NCBI GenBank assembly: GCA_011754535.1
Contig: JAAQVN010000001.1
Location: forward strand, 186,001-250,000
Direction of reading: 5' to 3'
Length of the DNA stretch: 64,000 bases
Origin: Enterobacter asburiae
GTDB lineage: Bacteria > Pseudomonadota > Gammaproteobacteria > Enterobacterales > Enterobacteriaceae
Position numbers and translations under genes: made by a program. Numbering within the stretch: the first letter of the stretch is position 1; each line of letters begins with the position of its first letter. Below, piece by piece: positions 38,420-46,433 of the stretch. Under the pieces are notes generated by a model. The model saw nothing but the letters and a program-made list of their open reading frames with translations. It made no database searches and was not told the DNA's origin.

Positions 38420-38707
38420 CTACGCTATCTGTTTGCTGAGTGCAGGGTTGGCCTGAATCAGGCGCATCAGCCTTAACTCGGTTGGGGTGGGTTTCTCTCG
38501 TTTTGATTCCCACTCCAGCACCATAGCCACGCTGACACCCATCGCTCTGGCGAATTCTTCCGTTTTCAGTCCTGTCCCTTTGCGCAATTGCTCATATTCT
38601 GTAAAGGGATTGGATTTTTGTTGCAGGGTAATGGTCTGCGGTACATCTTTAAAAACGATCTGTTCCAGACTGCTCAGCAGCTCAAACTCAGGATCTTTAT
38701 ATTCCAT
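38420..38707 (-). CDS. yiaG: YiaG, XRE-family helix-turn-helix protein
   Basis: A 95-residue small DNA-binding protein. The C-terminal HTH is at about 40-80 (EQLRKGTGLKTEEFARAMGVSVAMVLEWES) and is followed by LRLMRLIQANPALSKQ. It matches E. coli YiaG (96 residues), and the fold is like the antitoxins of HigB/MqsA-type pairs. No toxin gene is adjacent. AGGAG lies before the start. It is divergent from yiaF. Confidence 0.92.
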   Translation of the reverse strand: MEYKDPEFELLSSLEQIVFKDVPQTITLQQKSNPFTEYEQLRKGTGLKTEEFARAMGVSVAMVLEWESKREKPTPTELRLMRLIQANPALSKQIA

Positions 38708-39037
38708 TGAGAACTCCTCTTAAATCTCACATCGTGATCAAGAACATCAGAGAGCCAATTAAGAATAGTCCCTAATACAAACCCAGGATCGTAACGGCTG
38801 TGATTAATCGTGCGGTAACGATCGCTTTATCCGATTCAGCTATATGGATAGTTATGCTAATTACCTGATTAACCATATGTCGGCTTCGCCAGGTATTTTT
38901 TTGTAAATAGTAAGAAATAAATCGGCAATAGCCGTTTTACATGAAAAGAGTATCTTGCAAGGCTGACCTGGACTATCCTTGTCAGCGTCGGGCACGCGTG
39001 TGCCGGTGTGCGCTTTTTGGGTGAAAGGAGTAATAAA
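38708..39037. other. Divergent intergenic region between yiaG and yiaF
   Basis: This 330-base stretch is AT-rich in its middle (38820-38960) and must contain the outward promoters. I see no convincing small gene, RNA or repeat in it. Confidence 0.5.
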
Positions 39038-39748
39038 ATGGCGACAGGAAAGTCCTGCTCTCGCTGGTTTGCGCCTATTGCGGCGTTGTTGATGGTTGTT
39101 AGCCTGAGTGGGTGTTTTGATAAAGAAGGCGATCAGCGCAAAGCGTTTATCGATTTTCTGCAGAATACAGTGATGCGCAGCGGCGAGCGGTTGCCGACGC
39201 TGACTGCGGATCAGAAAAAACAGTTTGGCCCCTTTGTGTCCGATTACGCCATTCTTTATGGGTATTCACAGCAGGTGAGCCAGGCGATGGACTCCGGTAT
39301 CCGCCCGGTAGTGGATAGCGTGAACGCCATCCGTGTTCCCCAGGATTATATGACTCAGCGCGAGCCGCTGCGCCAGTCCAACGGCGCGCTCGGCGTGCTG
39401 AGCCAGCAGCTGCAGAATGCGAAAATGCAGGCTGACGCGTCACGTTCTGCGCTGAAGCAGGGCGAGGACCTCAAACCGGTCTTCGATAAAGTGTATGAGA
39501 AAGTGGTGACGAAACCGTCTGAAGCGATACAACCGCTGATCCCGGCCGCGCAAGTCTTCACTCAGCAGCTGGTTCAGGTCGGAGATTTTATCTCCCAGCA
39601 GGGTACGCAGGTGAGCTTTGTTGCCAACGGCATTCAGTTCCCGACCTCGCAGCAGGCAAGTCAGTACAATACGCTGATTGGGCCGCTGGCCGCCCAGCAC
39701 CAGGCCTTTAGCCAGGCGTGGGGCGCAGCAGTTGCTGCCACAGAATAA
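39038..39748 (+). CDS. yiaF: YiaF, DUF3053 lipoprotein
   Basis: A 236-residue lipoprotein, the same length as E. coli YiaF. The lipobox SLSGC puts the lipidated cysteine at residue 26 (then FDKEGDQRKAFIDFL). The rest is helical and glutamine-rich (LSQQLQNAKMQADASRSALK). The start at 39038 (MATGKSCSRW) follows AAAGGAGTAATAAA. Function unknown. A strong terminator follows. Confidence 0.93.
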   Translation: MATGKSCSRWFAPIAALLMVVSLSGCFDKEGDQRKAFIDFLQNTVMRSGERLPTLTADQKKQFGPFVSDYAILYGYSQQVSQAMDSGIRPVVDSVNAIRVPQDYMTQREPLRQSNGALGVLSQQLQNAKMQADASRSALKQGEDLKPVFDKVYEKVVTKPSEAIQPLIPAAQVFTQQLVQVGDFISQQGTQVSFVANGIQFPTSQQASQYNTLIGPLAAQHQAFSQAWGAAVAATE

Positions 39749-39751
39749 ACT

Positions 39752-39782
39752 GAAAAACCCCGCTTCAGGCGGGGTTTTTTTT
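39752..39782 (+). terminator. Terminator after yiaF
   Basis: AAAAACCCCGC-TTCA-GGCGGGGTTTTTTT is a GC stem with a long T tract, upstream of the cspA promoter. Confidence 0.92.
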
Positions 39783-39802
39783 CGGCATTCAGAAAATAAC
39801 GC

Positions 39803-39831
39803 TTGTCATTCCTCTACCACATCGGTATAAC
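39803..39831 (+). promoter_or_regulatory. cspA: cspA promoter
   Basis: A -35 TTGTCA at 39803-39808 and a -10 TATAAC at 39826-39831 are separated by exactly 17 bases. They lie just before the conserved start of the cspA leader. Confidence 0.8.
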
Positions 39832-39839
39832 TGTCTGCG

Positions 39840-39995
39840 TCGGTTTGTTACACAGACCTAAAGCAGTTTAGTAAAGCAGTCCAGATTGTTATCCATAGAT
39901 ACCCTTCGTAGTGACCCTTCCTTCATCGCTTAAAAATCTGTAACGCAATCCATCAAGCCGGAAGGCACAATATATTTGTTAATAAGGTAATTTCT
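39840..39995 (+). promoter_or_regulatory. cspA: Long cspA 5' leader with cold box
   Basis: The 156-base leader follows E. coli cspA closely. It has a CGGTTTGTTACACAGACC cold-box region at the 5' end, AAAGCAGTTTAGTAAAGCAG, ATACCCTTCGTAGTG, and an AGCCGGAAGGCAC segment near the end. In E. coli this leader refolds in the cold to allow translation and RNA stability, so it is expected to be the thermosensor here. Confidence 0.85.
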
Positions 39996-40208
39996 ATGTC
40001 TGCTAAAATGACTGGTCTGGTTAAATGGTTCAACGCTGATAAAGGTTTCGGCTTCATCACTCCTGACGATGGTTCTAAAGACGTGTTCGTACACTTCTCT
40101 GCTATCCAGAACGATGGCTACAAATCTCTGGACGAAGGTCAGAAAGTTTCCTTCACCATCGAAAGCGGCGCTAAAGGCCCAGCAGCTGGTAACGTTGTAA
40201 GCCTGTAA
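39996..40208 (+). CDS. cspA: Major cold-shock protein
   Basis: A 70-residue OB-fold RNA chaperone, nearly identical to E. coli CspA. RNP1 is KGFGFI (residues 16-21) and RNP2 is VFVHF (30-34). It melts RNA secondary structure after cold shock. The divergent flank, the long leader and the position between yiaF and ghrB all fit cspA rather than another csp paralogue. Confidence 0.97.
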   Translation: MSAKMTGLVKWFNADKGFGFITPDDGSKDVFVHFSAIQNDGYKSLDEGQKVSFTIESGAKGPAAGNVVSL

Positions 40209-40234
40209 GCTTCCAACCCAGTAGCACAAAATTC

Positions 40235-40262
40235 AAAAACCCGCCTTCTGGCGGGTTTTTTC
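40235..40262. terminator. Bidirectional terminator between cspA and ghrB
   Basis: AAAAACCCGCC-TTCT-GGCGGGTTTTTTC has a 7-8 base stem with A and T tracts on the two sides, between convergent genes. Confidence 0.92.
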
Positions 40263-40266
40263 GTTT

Positions 40267-41241
40267 CTACTGTTGGATCTGAGGGTTAACGCAGTTCTTA
40301 TCCACTTTTCCAGCAAGCGCGGCAATCAGGTTGTCTACTGCCGTCGCCGCCATATTGTAGCGCGTCTCATGGGTGGCTGAGCCGATGTGTGGCAGGGCAA
40401 CGACGTTTGGCATGCTCAGCAGCGGGGAATCCACCGGAAGCGGCTCCTGCTCAAACACGTCCAGACCCGCGGCGTGGATCTCGCCGTTTTGCAGCGCCTC
40501 AATCAGCGCCTTCTCATCCACCACCGGGCCGCGACCCGCGTTGATGAAGATGGCGGACTTCTTCATTTTTTCAAACGCGGATTTGCCGATCAGATGGCGC
40601 GTTTCATCCGTCAGCGGCAGGATCAGGCAGACAAAGTCGGCTTCCTGCAGCAGCGTATCCAGCTGACAGTAACGCGCGTTAAAGCGTTCTTCAGCTTCGC
40701 TGTGATGGCGACGCGCGTTATACAGAATCGGCATGTTGAAGCCGAAATGCGCGCGCTGCGCCAGCGCCAGCCCGATACGCCCCATGCCCACGATGCCCAG
40801 CGTTTTGCCGTGCACATCCACGCCGAACCAGTCCGGCCCAATGCTTTTTGTCCATTCGCCGACTTTCACTCGCTCGGCCACTTCCACCACGCGACGGGCC
40901 GTGCTGAGTACCAGCGCCATCAGCGTGTCGGCCACGGTTTCCGTCAGGGCATGCGGCGTGTGCATCAGCAGGATTTTACGGGTGTTCAGGGCATCCACGT
41001 CGAAGTTATCATAACCTACTGAAACGGTAGAGGTAGCACGAAGCTTCGGCATTTTCTCCAGCAGGGCGATATCCACTTTTTCGCTTGAACCCAGCAGGCC
41101 TTCGGCGCTTGCGAACGCGTCGGCGTGCTGCGCCACGGTCTCCGGGCTCAGGTTTTTCACCTGCGTAACGGTGAAGTGTTCTTCCAGGCGTTTCTGCAGA
41201 TCTTCCGGCAGTGCTTTATACAAAATGACGGACGGCTTCAT
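40267..41241 (-). CDS. ghrB: Glyoxylate/hydroxypyruvate reductase B (2-ketoaldonate reductase)
   Basis: A 324-residue D-2-hydroxyacid dehydrogenase, the same length as E. coli GhrB. It has the NAD(P)-binding [16 protein letters not shown], the catalytic arginine in [14 protein letters not shown], and the [13 protein letters not shown] histidine. It reduces glyoxylate, hydroxypyruvate and 2-ketogluconate. Here it is the last gene of the 2-ketogluconate operon, 26 bases after the transporter. It therefore occupies the position of kguD in Pseudomonas. Confidence 0.95.
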   Translation of the reverse strand: MKPSVILYKALPEDLQKRLEEHFTVTQVKNLSPETVAQHADAFASAEGLLGSSEKVDIALLEKMPKLRATSTVSVGYDNFDVDALNTRKILLMHTPHALTETVADTLMALVLSTARRVVEVAERVKVGEWTKSIGPDWFGVDVHGKTLGIVGMGRIGLALAQRAHFGFNMPILYNARRHHSEAEERFNARYCQLDTLLQEADFVCLILPLTDETRHLIGKSAFEKMKKSAIFINAGRGPVVDEKALIEALQNGEIHAAGLDVFEQEPLPVDSPLLSMPNVVALPHIGSATHETRYNMAATAVDNLIAALAGKVDKNCVNPQIQQ

Positions 41242-41267
41242 GCTAATCTCCGTTGATTTTTAAGGAT

Positions 41268-42548
41268 TCAGGCGTGGCGTGCACCGACGGGGTGCTGTTG
41301 ATTATTAGCAGGCTTAACAATCAGAGTAAGCCACACGGAGGCGAAAAGCGCTACCCCCATAAAGATGTACGATGCAGACGGGCTGCCGGTGGCACCGTTC
41401 AGGTAGCCCACAAACCAGGAGCCGCAGAACGACCCCAGCGCACCCATACTGTTAATCAATGCCATTGCACCGCCCGCGACGTTACGCGGCAGCATTTCCG
41501 GGATGATGGCAAAGAACGGACCGTACGGGGCGTACATGGCGGCACCGGCAATGACCAGCAGGGCGTAAGAGGCCCAGAAGTGATTCGCGCCGACGGCCCA
41601 TGAGCCAATGAACGCAAAGGCAGCGATCAGCAGCAGCGGCCAGACAAACAGCTTACGGTTCTGCAGCTTGTCCGATGCCCATGATGCGACGATCATGGCG
41701 ATGGTCGCGGCGAGATACGGTACGGAAGAGAGCCAGCCCACCTCAACCATGCCGAGGTTTTCTCCGCCGCTGCGGATAATCGACGGCAGCCACAGCACAA
41801 AGCCGTACACGCCGATACTCCAGGTAAAATACTGCGCGCAGAGCAGGATAACGTTGCGGGAGCGGAAGGCTTCGCCGTAATTACGTACCGCCTTCAGCCC
41901 CTGCTGTTCTTTATCCAGCTGCGCCTGCAGTGCGGCTTTTTCATCTTCGGAAAGCCACTTTGCCTGTGCAGGCTTATCTTTTACCAGCACCCACCAGCAG
42001 AATGCCCAGATAATCGCGGGTACCCCTTCGATGATAAACATCTCGCGCCAGCCGAAGGACTGGATCAGGTAGCCAGACACCACCGACATCCACAGTACCG
42101 TGACCGGGTTGCCGAGGATCAGGAAGGTATTCGCGCGCGAGCGTTCGGATTTGGTAAACCAGTTGCTGATGTAGATCAGCATCGCCGGCATCACCGCCGC
42201 CTCAACGACGCCGAGGATAAAGCGAATGGCGGCCAGGGCAGGAATATTGTTCACCACGCCGGTCAGTGACGCGCAGGCACCCCACAGGATCAGGCAGACG
42301 AAGATCAGCTTGCGCACGCTGCGGCGTTCCGCATAAATCGCACCGGGGATCTGGAAGAAGAAGTAGCCCAGGAAGAAAAGGGCACCCAGAAGGGAGGAGA
42401 TACCTTTGGTGATGCCAAGGTCCTCTGTGATCCCCGCCGCGGATGCGAAGCTGAAGTTGGCACGGTCAAGGTACGCCAGGCTGTACGTGATAAACACGAT
42501 TGGCATGATGTACCACCAGCGTTTTACTGCATTGGTCGAACTGTTCAT
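41268..42548 (-). CDS. kguT: MFS transporter, putative 2-ketogluconate importer
   Basis: A 426-residue major-facilitator protein of the anion:cation symporter group with 12 membrane spans (VFITYSLAYLDRANFSFASA, RFILGVVEAAVMPAMLIYIS, MYAPYGPFFAIIPEMLPRNV). The start at 42548 (MNSSTNAVKRWW) has GAGG upstream; an ATG at 42599 is poorly supported. Substrate is inferred from the operon: kinase and isomerase-like genes upstream and a 2-ketoaldonate reductase downstream. Confidence 0.87.
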   Translation of the reverse strand: MNSSTNAVKRWWYIMPIVFITYSLAYLDRANFSFASAAGITEDLGITKGISSLLGALFFLGYFFFQIPGAIYAERRSVRKLIFVCLILWGACASLTGVVNNIPALAAIRFILGVVEAAVMPAMLIYISNWFTKSERSRANTFLILGNPVTVLWMSVVSGYLIQSFGWREMFIIEGVPAIIWAFCWWVLVKDKPAQAKWLSEDEKAALQAQLDKEQQGLKAVRNYGEAFRSRNVILLCAQYFTWSIGVYGFVLWLPSIIRSGGENLGMVEVGWLSSVPYLAATIAMIVASWASDKLQNRKLFVWPLLLIAAFAFIGSWAVGANHFWASYALLVIAGAAMYAPYGPFFAIIPEMLPRNVAGGAMALINSMGALGSFCGSWFVGYLNGATGSPSASYIFMGVALFASVWLTLIVKPANNQQHPVGARHA

Positions 42549-42629
42549 AGGCTTGCCTCTGTTGTTGAGGTTGTTACCGCCGTTGTCTGTAGGGTACACG
42601 GTGGCTTAATTATTTGGTGCGGCTTGCTG

Positions 42630-42662
42630 CCCTCACCCTGACCCTCTCCCACGGGGAGAGGG
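42630..42662. repeat. GC-rich hairpin repeat between kguK and kguT
   Basis: CCCTCACCCTGACCCTCTCC, then CACGGGGAGAGGG, forms one hairpin in the 117-base intercistronic gap. It belongs to the dispersed family described at 18411 and 62202. Confidence 0.8.
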
Positions 42663-42665
42663 AAT

Positions 42666-43604
42666 TTAAACGCCGAGCTCTGCTCGCGTTGGTAATCCTT
42701 CGCTGTCGCCCTGCACCTGAATGGCCAGCGAGCCAATCTTGTTGCCCCGCGCGACGGCCTGCTGCAGCGTTTTGCCTTCCAGCAGGGCGCTAATCACGCC
42801 CACGGCAAAACCGTCGCCCGCGCCGACGGTGTCGACAACGTTCTCAACCTTCACCGCCGCGACCGCGCCCTGTTCGCCGTTGGCCGTCTTAAACCATGCG
42901 CCATCGGCACCGGTCTTCAGCACTACCGCTTTTACGCCTTTATTGAGGTAGAAATCGGCAATGCCTTCCGGCGTATTTTCACCCGTCAGGATCATCCCTT
43001 CTTTCAGGCCCGGCAGCACCCAGTCCGCCCGGAACGCCAGGCGGTTGAGCTTCTCGACCATTTCCGCTTCGCTTTTCCACAGAACCGGGCGCAGGTTCGG
43101 ATCGAAAGAGATCGTTTTGCCCTGCGACTTCATGGCCGTTGCAGCATGATCCAGCAGTTCATACGAGCTGGCAGAGAGCGCTGCCGCCACACCGCTCAGG
43201 TGCAGGTGGCGCGCGGAAGCGAAATAGTCGGCGTGGAAATCCGCCACTGAAAGGTGGCTGGCGGCCGATCCCTTACGGAAATACTCTACGATGGGATCGG
43301 TTCCATTTTCGACCTTAGATTTAAGCTGAAAGCCGGTACGGAAGCGTCCATCAAGGGTGACACCTGCGGCATCAATACCCTCTTTTTTCAGCGAGTCGAG
43401 GACGAAATGGCCAAAGCTGTCGTCCCCCACGCGGCTGACCCAGCCGACGTTCAGGCCGAGACGCGCCAGTCCGGTCGCGACGTTCAGCTCTGCGCCCGCC
43501 ACGCGCTTGATAAAGTGCTCTACCGCGCTCAGTTCGCCCGTTTCAGTGGCGACAAACATCGCCATGGCTTCGCCGATCGTGATGACATCCAGCGTCTTGT
43601 GCAT
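42666..43604 (-). CDS. kguK: PfkB-family sugar kinase, putative 2-ketogluconokinase
   Basis: A 312-residue ribokinase-like enzyme. The family signatures are GAELNVATGLARLGLNVGWV near residue 34 and DTVGAGDGFAVGVISALLEG near the C-terminus, which holds the catalytic Asp and anion hole. In the kgu pathway it phosphorylates 2-ketogluconate to 2-keto-6-phosphogluconate. KdgK-like activity on 2-keto-3-deoxygluconate is the main alternative. GAGGAG overlaps the end of the upstream gene, 3 bases away. Confidence 0.85.
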   Translation of the reverse strand: MHKTLDVITIGEAMAMFVATETGELSAVEHFIKRVAGAELNVATGLARLGLNVGWVSRVGDDSFGHFVLDSLKKEGIDAAGVTLDGRFRTGFQLKSKVENGTDPIVEYFRKGSAASHLSVADFHADYFASARHLHLSGVAAALSASSYELLDHAATAMKSQGKTISFDPNLRPVLWKSEAEMVEKLNRLAFRADWVLPGLKEGMILTGENTPEGIADFYLNKGVKAVVLKTGADGAWFKTANGEQGAVAAVKVENVVDTVGAGDGFAVGVISALLEGKTLQQAVARGNKIGSLAIQVQGDSEGLPTRAELGV

Positions 43605-43607
43605 GGT

Positions 43608-44357
43608 TTACTCCTCGCGCAGCAGATTGACGTAATGGCGGGTAACGGCGGTTAAATCCGTCCCTTCCAGCGGGAACTCGATACCGCGCGGGGCATCGGC
43701 AGGCAGCTGGCCGAGCAGATCCAGCCAGCGCGCATCGGCGTGGTCCGGCGCCACGGCGCGGAAGTTATCTTTATGCGGCACGGCGGCTTTAACGTGGATA
43801 TAGCTCACCGCAGGGGCCAGGCGACGCGCGGCCTCCTCAGGCGAATCGCCCACCCACAGCCAGTTGCCCATGTCGAAGGTCAGCGTGACGGGCAACGCCA
43901 TTTCCCGACAGGCGGCCTGGAAGCGCTGCATCGGCGCGAGCTGACCGCAGTCGGTCTGATCGTTCTCCACGACCAGCGCCATACCGCTGGCATTCAGCAG
44001 GGCGCGCAGGGCGTCGAGAGGCTGCGCGTCGCGGAAATGACCCAGGGAAACCTTCAGCCACAGGGCGTTAAGGGTGCTGGCCTCAGAGAGGTAGCGGGTC
44101 AGGTCCGGGTTGAGGGTGCCGTCGGGCATAAACAGGGCTGCGGGGGCGGAGTAGCACGCCAGCAGGCCGAGCAGCTCAATGGATTCGCCCAGCGCAGGCA
44201 GCGCCAGCAGCTCTTCGCTGCTGAACAGTTCCCGGCGGATCTCCACGCCGTCTGCCCCTGCGCCTGCAATTACGGGAAGCATCGCCCGCTGACCGCCAGC
44301 CTGTCGCACCTGTTCCGCGCCGTACGCGGCGGTGACCACTATAATTTTCCTGCCCAT
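43608..44357 (-). CDS. kguE: Sugar phosphate isomerase/epimerase family protein, KguE-like
   Basis: A 249-residue TIM-barrel protein of the xylose-isomerase-like (AP endonuclease 2) family, with GADGVEIRRELFS, LVVENDQTDCGQ, LTFDMGNWLWVG and YIHVKAAVPH as candidate metal-binding strands. It is the first gene of the operon. KguE is required for 2-ketogluconate use in Pseudomonas, but its exact reaction is uncertain. The start at 44357 (MGRKIIVVTA) follows GGAG; an ATG at 44378 is less likely. The operator palindrome lies 42 bases upstream. Confidence 0.82.
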   Translation of the reverse strand: MGRKIIVVTAAYGAEQVRQAGGQRAMLPVIAGAGADGVEIRRELFSSEELLALPALGESIELLGLLACYSAPAALFMPDGTLNPDLTRYLSEASTLNALWLKVSLGHFRDAQPLDALRALLNASGMALVVENDQTDCGQLAPMQRFQAACREMALPVTLTFDMGNWLWVGDSPEEAARRLAPAVSYIHVKAAVPHKDNFRAVAPDHADARWLDLLGQLPADAPRGIEFPLEGTDLTAVTRHYVNLLREE

Positions 44358-44398
44358 CGTCGGACTCCATCGCAACATATCAATACTATTACGCTAGA

Positions 44399-44412
44399 TG
44401 GAACCGGTTCCA
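44399..44412. promoter_or_regulatory. PtxS-like operator of the kgu operon
   Basis: TGGAACCGGTTCCA is a perfect 14-base palindrome in the 103-base gap between the LacI-type gene and kguE. It differs from the Pseudomonas PtxS operator TGAAACCGGTTTCA at one symmetric pair of positions. The central CpG is typical of LacI/GalR operators. Confidence 0.8.
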
Positions 44413-44460
44413 AAGAAAAGGTCAGGATGTCGAATTTATGATCGCTATCACAAGGGGAAA

Positions 44461-45477
44461 TTAACGGGCGGTGGAGCCGCGAACGATCAGCTCGCCGGAG
44501 AAGACCTGCTCGCGTACGGCATCGCTGGTGCCTTCAATACGACGAACCACTTGTTCTACAGCGGCATAGCCAATCTGCCAGGTGGGCTGTTTGAGGGTCG
44601 TGATGCCAACGCCTGCCAGCTCCGCCCACTCCAGTTCATCAAAGCCCAGCAGACCGATGTCGCTGCCCCAGTGCAGGCCAATGCGCTTGAGGGAGCGGGC
44701 GACCTGCAGCGTCAGCGCCCCGTTGGCGGAGATAACGGCTTTGCGCATCCCGCGATGTCGGGTGTGGAACTGGCGCAGGGTATTGTCGAGCTGGTCGGCT
44801 TCGTGAAGCGGCGTTTCGGCATTTTCGGCGATGACGCCGGGATAACGTGCAAGTGTGGCGCGAAATGCCGCCAGGCGATCGCGTCGGGTATTTACCATGC
44901 CCAGCGGTTCGCTCAGGAACAGAATCGCCTCGAAGCCTTGTTCGATCAGGTGCTCGGTAGCGGTTGTGGCTGCCTGGGTGTTATCCAGCCCAACCACATC
45001 GCAGGCGAATTCCGGGATTTTACGATCGATAAGGACCATGGGCAGGGAGGATTGCTGCAGGCGGTTCAGGCCCTCTTCACGCATGCCTACCGCGTTAACC
45101 ACAATTCCTTCGACCTGATAGCTGCGCAGCAGATCGAGATAGTGCAGCTCCTGGTCGACTTCATTATTGGTATTACAGACCAGCGGCGTGAAACCCTTCT
45201 CGCGACAGGCGGCCTCGATACCGCTGAGGACGTTGACGGAGTAGGGGTTGGTGATATCGGCGATGATAAGGCCAATCAGACGGGTGCGGCCGCGTTTGAG
45301 CCCGCGTGCCATAAGGCTGGGACGGTAGTCGAGATCGGCAATGGCCTGTTCAATACGCGCCAGCAGCGCATCGGACAGCAGGTGTTTCTCGCCGTTAAGG
45401 TAGCGCGAAATGCTGGTTTTACCGGTTTTGGCGGCTTTCGCCACGTCGCTGATGGTGGCCCGGGCTGGTTTGCTCAT
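44461..45477 (-). CDS. LacI-family repressor of the 2-ketogluconate operon (PtxS-like)
   Basis: A 338-residue LacI/GalR repressor. The N-terminal HTH is TISDVAKAAKTGKTSISRYL, with hinge SLMARGLKRGRTRLIG. The periplasmic-binding-like effector domain has LIIADITNPYSVNVLSGIEA. It lies directly upstream of kguE in the same direction, as ptxS does near kgu genes in Pseudomonas. It should bind the CCGG palindrome and release with 2-ketogluconate. The start at 45477 (MSKPARATIS) is chosen by homology; the frame extends to 45570. Confidence 0.87.
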   Translation of the reverse strand: MSKPARATISDVAKAAKTGKTSISRYLNGEKHLLSDALLARIEQAIADLDYRPSLMARGLKRGRTRLIGLIIADITNPYSVNVLSGIEAACREKGFTPLVCNTNNEVDQELHYLDLLRSYQVEGIVVNAVGMREEGLNRLQQSSLPMVLIDRKIPEFACDVVGLDNTQAATTATEHLIEQGFEAILFLSEPLGMVNTRRDRLAAFRATLARYPGVIAENAETPLHEADQLDNTLRQFHTRHRGMRKAVISANGALTLQVARSLKRIGLHWGSDIGLLGFDELEWAELAGVGITTLKQPTWQIGYAAVEQVVRRIEGTSDAVREQVFSGELIVRGSTAR

Positions 45478-45563
45478 CGCTGATTTCCCTGAATTTAGTG
45501 AGAATACCTTAGCGGGAAAATCAACGATGGCAAGTGGTTCATGCCGGGGTGTGCGGTCTGATG

Positions 45564-45598
45564 CCCTCACCCCGACCCTCTCCCACGGGGAGAGGGGG
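45564..45598. repeat. GC-rich hairpin repeat between yiaD and the lacI-type gene
   Basis: CCCTCACCCCGACCCTCTCC followed by CACGGGGAGAGGG is one hairpin unit, almost the same as that at 42630. It lies 8 bases downstream of the yiaD stop. Confidence 0.8.
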
Positions 45599-45606
45599 AA
45601 ATGCGA

Positions 45607-46269
45607 TTACTGAATTGGACTCAACGTAATCTCTACACGACGGTTCTGCGCTTTGCCTTCCGCCGTGCTGTTGCTGGCGATAGGGTTGGCAGGGCCCATG
45701 CCGCTGGTGCGGATGCGGTTCGCTTCAACGCCCTGGGTGATCAGCGAGCTGGCCACGGAATCGGCGCGTTGCTGGGACAGGCGCATGTTCAGATCCTGGC
45801 TGCCGGTGCTGTCGGTGTAGCCAATCACGTTCACGGCTGTCTTGTTGTACTCTTTCAGCACCATTGCCACGCCGGTGAGGGTGTTCGCACCCGCGGGTTT
45901 CAGCGTTGCGCTGCTGCTGTCAAAGGTGACGTTGTTCGGCATGTTCAGGATGATGTTATCGCCGCTGCGGGTGACGCTCACCCCGGTTCCCTTCATTTTG
46001 TCGCGCAGTTTTGCTTCCTGTACGTCCATGTAATAACCAACGCCGCCGCCCAGAGCCGCGCCCGCCGCTGCGCCAATCAGCGCACCTTTACCGCGGTCTT
46101 TCTTGGAGGAGGAGAGCGCCCCAACGCCTGCGCCTACCAGCGAGCCGATGCCCGCGCCGATGCCGGATTTACCCGCTTCGCGCTCACCGGTGTAAGGGTT
46201 GGTTGTGCAGCCAGAAACAGCCAGTGCACCGCTCACCAGAGCGGCAATAACGAGTACGCGTTTTTTCAT
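45607..46269 (-). CDS. yiaD: YiaD, OmpA-family outer-membrane lipoprotein
   Basis: A 220-residue lipoprotein with lipobox AVSGC (Cys21). A glycine-zipper segment spans about 35-80 (GIGAGIGSLVGAGVGALSSS, GALIGAAAGAALGGGVGYYM). An OmpA-like peptidoglycan-binding domain spans about 100-220 (VIGYTDSTGSQDLNMRLSQQ, SNSTAEGKAQNRRVEI). It matches E. coli YiaD, a multicopy suppressor of a BamB defect. It is divergent from bisC. Confidence 0.95.
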   Translation of the reverse strand: MKKRVLVIAALVSGALAVSGCTTNPYTGEREAGKSGIGAGIGSLVGAGVGALSSSKKDRGKGALIGAAAGAALGGGVGYYMDVQEAKLRDKMKGTGVSVTRSGDNIILNMPNNVTFDSSSATLKPAGANTLTGVAMVLKEYNKTAVNVIGYTDSTGSQDLNMRLSQQRADSVASSLITQGVEANRIRTSGMGPANPIASNSTAEGKAQNRRVEITLSPIQ

Positions 46270-46433
46270 CTTCTTTCCTTAATCCTTTTTATTCTTTGCC
46301 ACGGCGAGCGTGGCAGTTGATTATGACGTCCAGATACGGAGAAAATTCCGGGTATAACTCTGAAATTTGTGACAAACCATAAACGGCCTCACCGAGAAGG
46401 CCGTAAAACCTGCACGCAACCAGGAGCGCACGC

